A stretch of 64,000 bases of DNA from BAIKAL-G1 sp943369525 (GCA_943369525.1 CALRNL020000004.1:1-64000), one strand, 5' to 3'. Counted from the stretch's first letter, positions 25,782 through 36,266 are shown. Notes: generated by a model not told the origin, from the letters alone. Numbers and translations are program-made.

Positions 25782-25785
<4 letters not shown>
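24328..25785 (-). CDS. ugd: UDP-glucose 6-dehydrogenase
   Basis: Oxidises UDP-glucose twice to UDP-glucuronate. NAD fold: CLGAGYVGGPTMAVIADHCP. The active-site Cys is in GPGFGGSCFQKDI, and FAFKGDTNDTRESPAI is the UDP-binding region. The 485-residue length and GGPT variant resemble the animal/plant-type enzyme more than short bacterial Ugd. Its ATG overlaps the uxs stop by 4 nt. Product feeds the UXS enzyme encoded just upstream. Confidence 0.96.
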
Positions 25786-26708
<923 letters not shown>

Positions 26709-26854
26709 GGGGGAGGCCACGGGGCAGGGGCGACGGGAAAGGTGGGACTGGCTGGACGGGCTCCGCTGGCGGACTTGGGCTGGAGGGCAAGCGATGGCAA
26801 GGGGCGCCTGCCATCGGGCCGAGTTGGGGAAACGGCTGGCTCCTAAGGGCTTGC

Positions 26855-27841
26855 CTAAAGCCGCAGTTCGCCGTTGGCCAGCTGCTGGCGGAACAGGGCC
26901 ACCGTGTTGGCCAACCCCTCGGCCAGGGGAATGCGGGCCTGCCAGCCCAGGGCCGCTAAACGGCCCACGTCCAGTTGCTTTTTCGGGGTGCCATCGGGCT
27001 TGCTGGTGTCCCAGCGAATGGCTCCCTGGTAGCCCGTGGCCGCGGCCACGGATTCGGCCAGCGCCTTGATCGAGAGATCGAGCCCCGTGCCCACATTGAG
27101 ATGCTGGAGGTCACCGGCGCTTGGCTGCCAGCGCTCCAGGGCGAACACGCAGGCTTCACCCAGGTCATCGACATGGAGGAATTCCCGCAGCGGCGAACCG
27201 GTGCCCCAGCAGGTCACACTCGGCTCGCCGGCCAGCTGCGCTTCATGGAAGCGGCGAATCAGGGCGGGCAACACATGGCTGTTGGTGGGGTGGTAGTTGT
27301 CGCCCGGGCCATAGAGATTGGTGGGCATCAGGCAGATCGCATCGAAGCCCACCTGCTGGCGCAGGGCCCGGCAGAGTTCGATGCCGGCGATCTTGGCAAT
27401 CGCATACCACTCGTTGGTGGGCTCTAGGGCGCCGGTGAGCAGGGCCTCCTCCCGGATCGGTTGGTCGGCGAATTTGGGGTAAATGCAGCTACTCCCCAAA
27501 AACAGCAGCCGCCTGGTCCCATGGCGCCAGGCCGCCTCAATCACATGGTTCTGGATTTTGAGGTTTTCTAGGAGGAAGTCGGCCGGGTAGGTGCTGTTGG
27601 CCAGGATGCCGCCCACCCTCGCTGCTGCCAGCACCACCACATCGGGCCGGTTAGCGCCGAACCAGGCGGTCACCGCCCCGGGATCCAGCAGGTCGAGGCT
27701 GGCCCGATCTGCGGTCAACACGTGGGGGTAGCCGCCCGCCCCCAGGGCCCGGACGATGGCGCTGCCCGCCATGCCCCGGTGGCCGGCCACAAAGATGCGG
27801 TCGCTGGGATGGATCAATAGGTCCGTCCTGGTTGCCTCCAT
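26855..27841 (-). CDS. fcl: GDP-L-fucose synthase
   Basis: 3,5-epimerase/4-reductase making GDP-L-fucose from the Gmd product. FVAGHRGMAGSAIVRAL at the N-terminus, LLFLGSSCIYPKFADQPI, catalytic Tyr/Lys in NEWYAIAKIAG, PTNLYGPGDNY and LREFLHVDDL. 328 residues. Its ATG shares one base with the gmd stop (TGATG). Confidence 0.97.
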   Translation of the reverse strand: MEATRTDLLIHPSDRIFVAGHRGMAGSAIVRALGAGGYPHVLTADRASLDLLDPGAVTAWFGANRPDVVVLAAARVGGILANSTYPADFLLENLKIQNHVIEAAWRHGTRRLLFLGSSCIYPKFADQPIREEALLTGALEPTNEWYAIAKIAGIELCRALRQQVGFDAICLMPTNLYGPGDNYHPTNSHVLPALIRRFHEAQLAGEPSVTCWGTGSPLREFLHVDDLGEACVFALERWQPSAGDLQHLNVGTGLDLSIKALAESVAAATGYQGAIRWDTSKPDGTPKKQLDVGRLAALGWQARIPLAEGLANTVALFRQQLANGELRL

Positions 27842-29025
27842 CAGGCCTGGCCCCCGTTGCGTTCAGCGGCTGCGGCCACCGCCGCCGGGTTGGTGGGGGG
27901 ATTTTCCATCGAACCCACCACGTTGAATCCCTTGCGGCGCAGCAGGGCTTCCTTGGCCGCTTCCTCCTTATCGCAGCTCACCATTTCGGCCACCAGCTCT
28001 TCCAAGGTTGTTGTCGGTGTCCAGCCCAGGACCTCCTTGGCCCGGCTCGGGTCGCCCAGCAGGGTTTCCACCTCGGCGGGCCGGAAGTAGCGCGGATCAA
28101 TCCGCACCACCACAGCACCCGTGTCGGCGCGGCGGCCCGTTTCCTCCAGGCCCTCGCCACTCCAGAGGATGGCCTTGCCATCAACGGACCCTCCGCTGCC
28201 GCCCCAGCCCAGTTCCTGCGCTGCCAGCTCGATGAAGCGGCGCACGCTCTCCTGGCGGCCCGTGGCGATCACGAAATCCTGGGGAGTGTCCTGCTGGAGC
28301 ATCCGCCACTGCATTTCCACATAATCGCGCGCGTGCCCCCAATCCCGCAGCGAATCGAGGTTGCCCATATACAGGCATTGATCAAGGCCGGCATCGATGC
28401 GCGCCAATCCCCGGGTGATCTTGCGGGTCACAAAGGTTTCACCGCGCCTGGGGCTCTCGTGGTTAAAAAGAATGCCATTGCAGGCATACATGCCGTAGGC
28501 CTCGCGGTAATTCACCGTGATCCAGTAGGCATAGAGCTTCGCTACCCCGTAGGGACTGCGCGGATAAAAGGGGGTGGTTTCCTTCTGGGGAATTTCCTGC
28601 ACGAGGCCGTAGAGCTCACTGGTGCTGGCTTGGTAGATGCGGGTTTTTTCGCTCAAGCCCAGCATCCGCACGGCTTCTAGGATGCGCAGGGTGCCTAGGG
28701 CATCGGAATTGGCGGTGTATTCGGGTGCTTCAAAACTCACGGCCACATGGCTTTGGGCGCCGAGGTTATAGATCTCATCGGGCTGCACCTGCTGGATGAT
28801 GCGGATCAGGTTGGTGCTATCGGTTAAATCGCCGTAATGCAGCACCAGCCTGGGATCAAGTTCGTGCGGATCTTGGTAGAGGTGGTCGATCCGGGCCGTG
28901 TTGAAGCTGCTGGCCCGCCGCTTGATGCCATGCACCGCATAGCCCTTCTCCAGTAGCAACTCGGCCAGGTAGCTGCCGTCCTGGCCCGTGATGCCGGTGA
29001 TTAGGGCGGTTTTGAGCGACGACAT
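27841..29025 (-). CDS. gmd: GDP-mannose 4,6-dehydratase
   Basis: First enzyme of GDP-fucose synthesis. LITGITGQDGSYLAELLLEK, IKRRASSFNTARIDHLY, LGAQSHVAVSFE, STSELYG, and PRSPYGVAKLYAYW (Tyr/Lys). FNHESPRRGETFVTRKI is diagnostic of Gmd. 394 residues with an Ala/Pro/Asn-rich C-terminal tail of about 20 residues. First gene of the leftward operon gmd-fcl-uxs-ugd-galE. Confidence 0.97.
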   Translation of the reverse strand: MSSLKTALITGITGQDGSYLAELLLEKGYAVHGIKRRASSFNTARIDHLYQDPHELDPRLVLHYGDLTDSTNLIRIIQQVQPDEIYNLGAQSHVAVSFEAPEYTANSDALGTLRILEAVRMLGLSEKTRIYQASTSELYGLVQEIPQKETTPFYPRSPYGVAKLYAYWITVNYREAYGMYACNGILFNHESPRRGETFVTRKITRGLARIDAGLDQCLYMGNLDSLRDWGHARDYVEMQWRMLQQDTPQDFVIATGRQESVRRFIELAAQELGWGGSGGSVDGKAILWSGEGLEETGRRADTGAVVVRIDPRYFRPAEVETLLGDPSRAKEVLGWTPTTTLEELVAEMVSCDKEEAAKEALLRRKGFNVVGSMENPPTNPAAVAAAAERNGGQA

Positions 29026-29198
29026 GGCCAGAGCAACGCAATGATTAAAGGGATGGGTCGGTGGGGGTAGGGGCTGCCGTTAGGGCGGCGGCCCAGCCCA
29101 TGCACCCCTGGACCCCCGCCACCGGCATCGGGGCGAGGCGCTGATTCTGCCTGACCAGAGCCGCCCGGTTCCCCGAAGGAATGGCTACTCAAGCCGGG

Positions 29199-29507
29199 CT
29201 AGGAGGTCTGGCTTTTGCCCTTGGCTCCAAGCAGCTGGTTGATGCGCTGGGCTAGCTCCAGGTCCAGGTCGCTGAGGCCGCCGAGATCGTGGGTGGAGAG
29301 GTCGATCACGACCCGGTTCCAGCTGTTGCTCCAATCGGGGTGGTGGCCCATGGTTTCGGCCACCAGGGCCACCTGGGCCATGAAGCCGAAGGCGTCGATA
29401 AAACCGGCAAAGCGCAGCTCCCGGTGCAGCCGGCCGGCCTGCACTTGCCAGTCGGGCAACGTTTGCCCCAATCCGGCCACGGTTTCGGCGCTGAGCAGGG
29501 TGGCCAT
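29199..29507 (-). CDS. Pterin-4a-carbinolamine dehydratase
   Basis: A 102-residue PCD/DCoH-like protein. The signature ETMGHHPDWSNSWNRVVIDL plus STHDLGGLSDLDLELAQRIN is present, with the two active-site His. In cyanobacteria these are linked to pterin recycling or RuBisCO assembly; no substrate can be read from sequence. Start MATLLSAETV at 29507; the residues upstream look non-coding. Confidence 0.93.
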   Translation of the reverse strand: MATLLSAETVAGLGQTLPDWQVQAGRLHRELRFAGFIDAFGFMAQVALVAETMGHHPDWSNSWNRVVIDLSTHDLGGLSDLDLELAQRINQLLGAKGKSQTS

Positions 29508-29566
29508 GGCGCAGGGGGGCAGTTGGGGCCATTCCAGCAAATCCCGCCAGCCGCTCAGGCCCGGGG

Positions 29567-30130
29567 CTAGGGGCCTTCGCTGCCTGGACCTTTGGTGAGG
29601 GCCAGTTCATGGAGACGGTCGATCAGCAGGTCCAGCTCGGTGTCGTCCTCGAGATCGCTGGCCAGGGCGGCGCGGCGCTGCACTTCCCCCGCTAGCCGTT
29701 CGGCGTTGCGGCGGGCCAGTAGGGCGCTGGGGCTGGCGCCCATGGGCCGGACATCGCCAGGGCCGGGGGCCGGTTCAGGCCCCGCCGCTGACCTGGGCGA
29801 AACGGATGGAAAGCCTGCGGGGCGGATTTCGCTGGCTGGGGACTGGGCCGCTGCTGGGGTCCTCCCTGGGGCCAGGGCCGCCACCAGCTCGGCCAGGGTG
29901 GTTCGTAGGCCGGCCACTTCCTGGCGCAGGCCCGCCAGCTCCTCGGCGAGCTGGTGGAACCCGGCCCCGGCTGCTGCGGATTCGGGGCGCCGCTGCGCCA
30001 TGGCGCCAGGGGACTGGGGTGCGCCCATCTTGCCTGGCGGGACCCGCTGGGGGGAGCGGCTGGGGCTGCGGGCGCAGGGACCCTGGGCTGGGGGGGCAGG
30101 GGCATGGGGGGCGGGGGCTGCCGGGGCCAT
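29567..30130 (-). CDS. Hypothetical Pro/Ala-rich protein with short coiled coil
   Basis: A 187-residue protein. Residues 1-50 are Pro/Ala/Ser-rich. A heptad-rich helix (about 58-88, with AEELAGLRQEVAGLRTTLAE) follows, then a Pro-rich linker and a charged C-terminal helix (DLEDDTELDLLIDRLHELAL). The start at 30130 is supported by AAGGGAGG just upstream. I do not recognise it. 59 nt separate it from the pterin dehydratase gene. Confidence 0.65.
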   Translation of the reverse strand: MAPAAPAPHAPAPPAQGPCARSPSRSPQRVPPGKMGAPQSPGAMAQRRPESAAAGAGFHQLAEELAGLRQEVAGLRTTLAELVAALAPGRTPAAAQSPASEIRPAGFPSVSPRSAAGPEPAPGPGDVRPMGASPSALLARRNAERLAGEVQRRAALASDLEDDTELDLLIDRLHELALTKGPGSEGP

Positions 30131-30193
30131 CCCCTCCCTTGCCGAATCCCCCCATCCGGCCAGACTCGTCCTGCACCAGAGTTACTTACCACC

Positions 30194-30448
30194 ATGGGCC
30201 GCCGTTCCTTGTCCCGTTGGGCCCTCCTGCTGGCCAGCAGCGTTACGGCCGTGGGCCTGGTTCCGCCGGCCCAGGCCCAGCGGGTCGTGCCCAAGCTGCA
30301 GGTGTTGTGTCCCCTGGGCTATGTGGACACCTTCAACGGCAAGTGTTCCACCTTCGGATTGATGACCTACACGCTGGCGCCGACCCGGGGTAAGGCCTGC
30401 CTGGAGGGCTGGATGAACGTGGGTGGCGGTTACTGCCGCAAGAAATAG
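30194..30448 (+). CDS. Small secreted four-cysteine protein
   Basis: An 84-residue protein with signal peptide (SRWALLLASSVTAVGLV, cleavage near AQAQ-R) and a mature part of about 56 residues holding four Cys (LCPLGY, KCSTFG, ACLEGW, YCRKK). This suggests two disulfides in a compact periplasmic or secreted protein. Not recognised. It is divergent from the Pro/Ala-rich gene and upstream of the amidotransferase. Confidence 0.8.
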   Translation: MGRRSLSRWALLLASSVTAVGLVPPAQAQRVVPKLQVLCPLGYVDTFNGKCSTFGLMTYTLAPTRGKACLEGWMNVGGGYCRKK

Positions 30449-30491
30449 GGCTCCTGCCTCAGGCTGGGGTCCCCGCTGATTCCCTGCTGCC

Positions 30492-31238
30492 ATGGCTGAG
30501 TTGCTGGTGCTGCAGCACCTGCCCCTGGAGGGTCCCGGCCTGATCGCTGCCTGTGCTGCTGAGCGCGGCCACACCATCCGCCAGCTGGATCTCTCCAGCG
30601 GCGCGGCCCTGCCGCCCGCCCGGGTGCCCGGCCAGATCCTGGTGGTGATGGGCGGACCGATGGGGGTGGGCGATCTGGGCAACCCGGCCTATCCCTGGCT
30701 CGCCGGCGAGCTCGATCTGCTGCGCCAACGGCTGGACCAGCGGGCCCCGGTGCTGGGCATTTGTCTGGGTGCCCAGCTGTTGGCCGCTGCCGCTGGCGGT
30801 GGTGCCGAGCCCCTGCTGGTGGGCGATCCGCCCCGGCCCCTGCGGGAGGTGGGCTGGGGGGCGGTGAGCTTCACGGCCCCGGCCACCAGGGAACCGGTGC
30901 TGGCGGGGCTGGCGGCCAGTGAGCTGGTGCTCCATTGGCATGGCGACCGCATCGTGCTGCCGCCCGAGGCCGTGTTGCTCGCCTCCAGCCTCCATTGCCG
31001 CGAACAGGCCTTTCGCATCGGCCAGCACGCCTGGGGGCTGCAGTTCCACCTCGAGATGGAGGCGGCTGCCATTGGGACCTGGCTAGCGGAAGATGCCGAC
31101 TACGTGCGCGAGGCCCTGGGGCCCGGTGGGGCCGAGCGGATCCGCGAGGGGGCGGCCTGTTGGGGCGAGGCGGTGGCGACCAGCGGCCGGCGCCTGATCC
31201 ATAACCTGTTGGCCCAATTGGAGGCGGCCCTGGATTGA
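30492..31238 (+). CDS. Class I glutamine amidotransferase-like protein
   Basis: A 248-residue GATase1 protein. The nucleophile Cys is in LGICLGAQLLA, and the His/Glu pair in LQFHLEMEA. The size fits stand-alone GMP-synthase-like amidotransferases (GuaA N-domain or YfeJ/peptidase C26-like). Acceptor substrate unknown. 43 nt after the small secreted-protein gene. Confidence 0.93.
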   Translation: MAELLVLQHLPLEGPGLIAACAAERGHTIRQLDLSSGAALPPARVPGQILVVMGGPMGVGDLGNPAYPWLAGELDLLRQRLDQRAPVLGICLGAQLLAAAAGGGAEPLLVGDPPRPLREVGWGAVSFTAPATREPVLAGLAASELVLHWHGDRIVLPPEAVLLASSLHCREQAFRIGQHAWGLQFHLEMEAAAIGTWLAEDADYVREALGPGGAERIREGAACWGEAVATSGRRLIHNLLAQLEAALD

Positions 31239-31355
31239 GGGCGAAGGATTTCGGAGTTGGGACCTGGCGAAGGGGAGCCAGCGATCGGAACTCCCCAATC
31301 GGGACCAGGAGATTGGGATCTGGTTCTTGGGAGTCAGCGGTTCGGAGCCAGCTGA

Positions 31356-31775
31356 TTAGAAACGCCGGTTGATCTGGCCCGTAGCCAACTGGGTTTCCCT
31401 GAGCAACAGCAGCAGGGTTGCCATCAGGCTCCCCATCGCAATCACAAACAGGGGCACCACGATGGCGGCCAGGTCCAGGGCCGCCATGGCGCTGACAAAG
31501 GTCACTGCCACCACCGCCGCCACCAGCAGGCCGGTGACCGTGGCCGCCTGGATCGCCCGGTTGAGCAGGCCCATGCGCCGCTTCTGGATCTTGAGATCCT
31601 GGGCCAGGCGGCGGGCATGGGCCAGGTGGCTGGCCAGTTGCTGGTCCTGGAGCGAGCGGGCCCGGTCGATCACGCGGGAGAGCCGGTTGGTGAGCACTCC
31701 TAGTAGCCCGGAGATGCCGGTTACTAGGAATACCGGTGCCACCGATAACTGGATCGCCCTGGCCAGGCCAATCAC
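31356..31775 (-). CDS. DUF2721 membrane protein
   Basis: About 140 residues with three hydrophobic helices: AIQLSVAPVFLVTGISGLLG, then TVTGLLVAAVVAVTFVSAMA, then AAIVVPLFVIAMGSLMATLL. The basic NRLSRVIDRARSL after the first helix is typical of DUF2721. No ATG is in range. GTG 31775 fits the family start; TTG 31871 would add 32 residues. Function unknown. Convergent with the amidotransferase gene. Confidence 0.82.
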   Translation of the reverse strand: MIGLARAIQLSVAPVFLVTGISGLLGVLTNRLSRVIDRARSLQDQQLASHLAHARRLAQDLKIQKRRMGLLNRAIQAATVTGLLVAAVVAVTFVSAMAALDLAAIVVPLFVIAMGSLMATLLLLLRETQLATGQINRRF

Positions 31776-32005
31776 CGGGGCGTGCTCGGGGGCGCCGGTG
31801 GCTGCGCCGAGGGTGATCAGGGCCCAAAGGGGCTCGGGGCTGATCAGGGGGAAAGGGGCTAGGGGGGGCAAGGGATGGCTGGGCAGGACAGGGCTAGGCT
31901 CAGGAGCAAAGCAAGGTAGAAGCAGGCAGTAGGGAAGCCTGATCGCCAAGCAACCCGGCCGCTGCTGCCAGTCTGGGGGGCCTAGCCCAGCTTGCCCCGA
32001 TTGCC

Positions 32006-32422
32006 ATGGTTTCGATCGTTTGCGATTACGCCGGCGCCCTGCGCTGCCAGGCGGAACACGGCCCGTCCCGCTCGCGCCTGGAAACGGATGCCCCCCTGGA
32101 TAACCAGGGCAAGGGGGAGCGCTTCTCCCCCACCGATCTGGTGGCGACGGCCCTGGCCAGCTGCATCCTGACCGTGATGGGGATCGTGGCCGAGCGCCAC
32201 GGCTGGGCCCTGGAGGGCTGCAGCGCCCGCGTTGAGAAAACGATGGCGACCAACGGCCGGCGCAGGATCGCCAAGTTGGAAGTGTGGATCCAGTGGCCCG
32301 ACGGACTGGGGGATCAGGCAAAGGCGGTGCTGCAGCGGGCCGCCGAGGGCTGTCCGGTGAAGGAAAGCCTGGAGGGGGCCGTGGCGATGGAGCTGCACTG
32401 GAGCGAGCGGCCCTGCAGCTAA
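32006..32422 (+). CDS. OsmC/Ohr-family protein
   Basis: A 138-residue OsmC-fold protein. The two redox Cys are in ALASCILTVM and EGCPVKESLE, the usual pattern for thiol peroxidase activity on organic peroxides. The helix motif with SPTDLVATALASC is conserved. Cytoplasmic. Confidence 0.93.
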   Translation: MVSIVCDYAGALRCQAEHGPSRSRLETDAPLDNQGKGERFSPTDLVATALASCILTVMGIVAERHGWALEGCSARVEKTMATNGRRRIAKLEVWIQWPDGLGDQAKAVLQRAAEGCPVKESLEGAVAMELHWSERPCS

Positions 32423-32513
32423 GGGCTTGCAGCCTGGGGGCTCGCCCCCCTGGGGAACGGGCCTGGGGCACTCCGTAGGATGCCGCCCAGCTCCATTGAG
32501 GCCCCCGCCCGCC

Positions 32514-33101
32514 ATGGCGAACATTGACCACGCCCCCAGCCGCACGATGCTCAACCTGCTGCACGTGTTGCCTGCCTTTGCCGATGAGGGCGAGTTGCGC
32601 CTCAACGCCATCGTTGAGTTGAACTCCAACACGATCAATAAGTACGAGCTAATCACCGAAACCGGCCACCTCAAACTTGATCGGGTCGGCTATTCATCCC
32701 TGGCCTATCCCTTCGCCTACGGTTGTATTCCCCGCACTTGGGATGAGGATGGCGACCCCCTCGACATCGAAATCGTGGGCGTGACCGAGGCCCTGGTGCC
32801 CGGCTCCCTGGTTGAGGCTCGCATCATCGGCATCATGACATTTGATGATGGCGGTGAAGTGGATGACAAGGTGATCGCCGTGCTGGCTGATGACAAGCGC
32901 ATGGATCACATCACCAGCTTTGAGCAACTCGGAGCCCACTGGAAAACCGAAACCCAGTACTACTGGGAGCACTACAAAGATCTCAAAAAGCCTGGCACCT
33001 GCAAAGTGAATGGCTTCCTGGATGTGCCAGCGGCTGTGAAAATTATCAAGGAGTGCGAGCAGCGCTATCTCGATACGATCGACCCCAAACTGGTCAACTA
33101 G
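32514..33101 (+). CDS. ppa: Soluble inorganic pyrophosphatase, family I
   Basis: Hydrolyses pyrophosphate, pulling biosynthetic reactions forward. The acidic metal site is in DEDGDPLDIEIV, and IGIMTFDDGGEVDDKVIAV is conserved. 195 residues from MANIDHAPSR (32514); the upstream in-frame codons are shadow. Confidence 0.97.
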   Translation: MANIDHAPSRTMLNLLHVLPAFADEGELRLNAIVELNSNTINKYELITETGHLKLDRVGYSSLAYPFAYGCIPRTWDEDGDPLDIEIVGVTEALVPGSLVEARIIGIMTFDDGGEVDDKVIAVLADDKRMDHITSFEQLGAHWKTETQYYWEHYKDLKKPGTCKVNGFLDVPAAVKIIKECEQRYLDTIDPKLVN

Positions 33102-33178
33102 CAAGCTGCTCAATTAGGCCCTGCACTGAGCTCCATCCCTGGGCCAGGCTGCCCCTAACTCCGGCAGGTTTCCAGCCC

Positions 33179-35359
33179 TCAATGGACCCCTTGATCTTCC
33201 AGGGACCCTGGGCTCGGCAGCTGGTCGAGGGCCTGGCGGCGACTGCGGACCAGGGCCCGGGCCATGCCATCGCGGCTGGCCAGGCCCCGCAGGGCCGCCA
33301 GGGGTAGGCCGCCCGGGGGTACCCCCTCGGGCAGCACCGCCGGGGCTGGAGCGCTGAGGTCAAACACGGGCAACTGGCGAAGGCCATTGGGGCTGAGCTG
33401 GTCCTCCAGCTGGGCCAGGTTGGCGCCGCTCGGCAGCCAGACCAGGTCGGAGCGGCGGCAGGCCGCTAGCGACAGCCCTTCTTGGGGTTCGGCACTGATC
33501 GCCCGCTGCAAATCAGCCAGGGTGACCAGGGAGATCACCCAGTCGTCCTGCTCCACCAGGAGGCAGTGGCCATGGGCGGCGAGCAGTTGGTCCAGGGCGC
33601 TGGCGGCTGGGGTGCTGGCCTCAAGCACCAAGGGGGCTTCCGGCTCTAGGGCCTCGACCACGGCCAGGCCCGCCAGGTGGAGGCGCCGCTCCTCCTCCAT
33701 CGGATCGGGTCCGAGCAGGCCCGGATCGGCCAAGCCCTGCCAGCGCTCCACCAGGGCCGCGCTCAGGCCCGCCGCCGCCATCAGGGGCAGCACGATGCGG
33801 ATGTCATGGGTGAGCTCGAACAGCAGCAGCAGGGCCGTGAGCGGCGCCCGGGCACTGCCGGCTAGCACCGCCGCCATCCCCACCATGGCGTAGGCCGGCG
33901 GTTCGGCCACGGGTAAGTGGAAGCCGCTATCGCCCAGGATCTGCCCGTAGCAATTGCCCAGCACCGCCCCGAGAAACAGGGAGGGGGCAAAGCCGCCACC
34001 GACAAAGCCCGTGGCACTGCTCAGACCGGTGGCCAGCAGTTTCACCAGTAACAGGGCCAGCAAGGTGGTGAGGGCAATGCCGCCATTGCTGCCTAGAAGC
34101 GCTTCAATCGTGTCGTAGCCCACCCCCAGCACCTGGGGAAATCCCAGGGCCAGCAGGCCCACGCCCAGGCCGCCCAGGCCCGTGACCAACCAGGCGGGCA
34201 AGCGGGCCAGTTGGCGCTGCACCCGCTCGCTGCGCCCCGCTGCCAGCACCGCCACCAGGGCCCAGGACATCAAGCTGGCCACCAGCCCCAGGCCCAGGTA
34301 GAGGGGCAGCTCCAGGGGGGAGCGCACCTCGTAGGCCGGCAGGCGGAAGATCGGCTCATCGCCGAGGCACAGTTGGGTGACCAGTTCCGAGGTCACCGCC
34401 GCCACCAGCACGGCCCGCACACTGGGCCGGCCCGGGATGGTGCTGTAGCTGCCCTCAAAGGCAAAAAAAACACCGGCGATCGGCGCCTTGAACCCGGCGG
34501 CCAGGCCCGCTGACACTCCGGCGGCGACCAGGGCCTTCTGGCTGCTGGGCGAGAGGCCGCACCGGTTGGCAAGCCAAAGGCCGATGTTGCCGCCACTTTC
34601 GACGCTGGGGCCCTCCGGTCCCAGGGAGGCGCCACTGCCCAGGCTGAGGGAGGCCGCCACCAGGCGCAGCAGGGGCAGTTTCGGTGCCGCCTTGACGGCC
34701 CCATCGGCCATCGCCATCAGGCTGGGCAGGCTCGGCCCCAGGTCTCCCCCAAAAAAGCGCAGCAGCCCCACCGCCAGGCCGCCCACCAGGGGGACCAGCA
34801 CCACGGGCCAGGAGGCCAGCCAGCTGAGCAGCAGCGGCTGGGCTGGCAGGGGGTCGGGCAACACCGGCGTCGGTGGCGGCGGCACAAAGCCCAGGCCGCC
34901 CAGGCCGATCTGCAGCAGGGCCTTCAAGGGGGTGCCGTTATCGGCGGGCAGGGCCACCACTTCCACCAGCGGCGGCGGCTGGGGTTGGCTGTCGCCAACC
35001 AGGCGCAGCAGCAGCTCCACCCCAGGACCAAACAGCAGGTTGTTGATGAAACCAAGCAGCTCATGGAAGCCGACCACGGCAAAGCCGGTGAGCACGCCCA
35101 CCAGGCCGGCCCAGGCCAGCAGGCTCCACTGAAAGGCCAGGGGCCTGGCCTCTGCTTCGCTCTGATCTCCTGCTGGTGGATTTGTTTCTGGTGGATCTAT
35201 TTCGGCCGGCTCGATAGGGGCCAAAGTGAAATTGGCCAAATCGATACCAAGCGGGGTTGGATCCGCTGGTTCGGCCGGGCCGAGATCCGGCCAGGGTTGG
35301 GGATCGGGCAGTTCAGGCCTGGGGCCGGACGCTTGCAATGATCTCCTCCAGGATTTCAC
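33179..35359 (-). CDS. CLC-type chloride channel/antiporter with C-terminal CBS-like region
   Basis: A 726-residue CLC protein. N-terminal 70 residues are Pro/Glu-rich. The membrane core (75-560) carries LGSGASLGPEGPSVE (the gating-Glu region), GFVGGGFAPSLFLGAVLG and GSARAPLTALLLLFELTHD. Residues about 575-726 look like a degenerate CBS pair. The start at 35359 overlaps the hemC 3' end by 47 bp; a later non-ATG start such as TTG near 35340 is possible. Confidence 0.93.
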   Translation of the reverse strand: MKSWRRSLQASGPRPELPDPQPWPDLGPAEPADPTPLGIDLANFTLAPIEPAEIDPPETNPPAGDQSEAEARPLAFQWSLLAWAGLVGVLTGFAVVGFHELLGFINNLLFGPGVELLLRLVGDSQPQPPPLVEVVALPADNGTPLKALLQIGLGGLGFVPPPPTPVLPDPLPAQPLLLSWLASWPVVLVPLVGGLAVGLLRFFGGDLGPSLPSLMAMADGAVKAAPKLPLLRLVAASLSLGSGASLGPEGPSVESGGNIGLWLANRCGLSPSSQKALVAAGVSAGLAAGFKAPIAGVFFAFEGSYSTIPGRPSVRAVLVAAVTSELVTQLCLGDEPIFRLPAYEVRSPLELPLYLGLGLVASLMSWALVAVLAAGRSERVQRQLARLPAWLVTGLGGLGVGLLALGFPQVLGVGYDTIEALLGSNGGIALTTLLALLLVKLLATGLSSATGFVGGGFAPSLFLGAVLGNCYGQILGDSGFHLPVAEPPAYAMVGMAAVLAGSARAPLTALLLLFELTHDIRIVLPLMAAAGLSAALVERWQGLADPGLLGPDPMEEERRLHLAGLAVVEALEPEAPLVLEASTPAASALDQLLAAHGHCLLVEQDDWVISLVTLADLQRAISAEPQEGLSLAACRRSDLVWLPSGANLAQLEDQLSPNGLRQLPVFDLSAPAPAVLPEGVPPGGLPLAALRGLASRDGMARALVRSRRQALDQLPSPGSLEDQGVH

Positions 35360-36266
35360 CAGCCCCCTGGGCGCGCAGGGCCAGGGCTAGGGCGACGCCG
35401 ATCGCTTCGGGATCCTCCTGGGGGCCGCGCACCTCATCGCGCACGAGTCGCAAGCCATCGAGGCTGGCCACCATGCCGGTGAGGACCAGCTCCTCGCCCT
35501 CAAAGCGGCTGTTGACGCCGATCGGCACCTGGCAGCCCCCTTCCAATTGGCGCAGGAAGGCCCGCTCGGCCAGGCAGCGGCGGGCCGTGGGGAGATGTTC
35601 AAGAGCCTTGATCTGGGCCAGCACGGTGTCATCGCCCAGGCGGCATTCGATGCCCAGGGCCCCCTGGCCAACGGCGTGCAGGGAAATGGAGGGATCGATG
35701 CGCTCGTGGATGCGCTCGCCCAGGCCCAGGCGGCCCAGGCCCGCGGCGGCCAGGATCAGGCAATCAAATTCGCCGGAATCGAGCTTCTCCAGCCGGGTGA
35801 TCACATTGCCGCGCACGTCCTTGAACTCCAGGTGGGGGAAGTGGTGGCGCAGCTGGGCCAGGCGCCGCAGGGAGCTGGTGCCGACCACGGCACCCTCCGG
35901 CAGGGTGGCGAGGCTTTTGTCCTTGTGCTTTTCGTGCACCACCAGGGCATCGGCGGGGTCTTCCCGCTCGGTGATGCAGCCGAGCATCAGCCCCTCGGGC
36001 AGGTTGGTGGGGAGGTCCTTGAGGCTGTGAACGGCAATATCGGCCCGATCCAGCAACATCTGGGCTTCCAGTTCCTTGGTGAACAGGCCCTTGTCGCCGA
36101 TCTTGGCCAGGGCCACATCGAGGATCTTGTCCCCCTGGGTGGCCATCGCTTCAATGCTGATCTCCAGGCCCGGATGGGCCGAGGCCAGCTCATCGCGCAC
36201 CCAATGGGTCTGCACCATGGCCAGCTGGCTGCGACGGGAAGCAATGCGCAGGGTGAAACCGGCCAT
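35313..36266 (-). CDS. hemC: Hydroxymethylbilane synthase (porphobilinogen deaminase)
   Basis: Polymerises porphobilinogen for heme and chlorophyll. IASRRSQLAMVQ, HSLKDLPTNLPEGL, GTSSLRRLAQL, and the dipyrromethane Cys in LEGGCQVPIGV. 317 residues from MAGFTLRIAS (36266). Overlaps the CLC gene. Confidence 0.97.
   Translation of the reverse strand: MAGFTLRIASRRSQLAMVQTHWVRDELASAHPGLEISIEAMATQGDKILDVALAKIGDKGLFTKELEAQMLLDRADIAVHSLKDLPTNLPEGLMLGCITEREDPADALVVHEKHKDKSLATLPEGAVVGTSSLRRLAQLRHHFPHLEFKDVRGNVITRLEKLDSGEFDCLILAAAGLGRLGLGERIHERIDPSISLHAVGQGALGIECRLGDDTVLAQIKALEHLPTARRCLAERAFLRQLEGGCQVPIGVNSRFEGEELVLTGMVASLDGLRLVRDEVRGPQEDPEAIGVALALALRAQGAGEILEEIIASVRPQA

Noticed and set aside
31776..32564. 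Upstream extension of the DUF2721 protein to 402 residues
   Set aside because: The extension runs antisense through the OsmC gene and is Arg/Pro/Ser-rich shadow.
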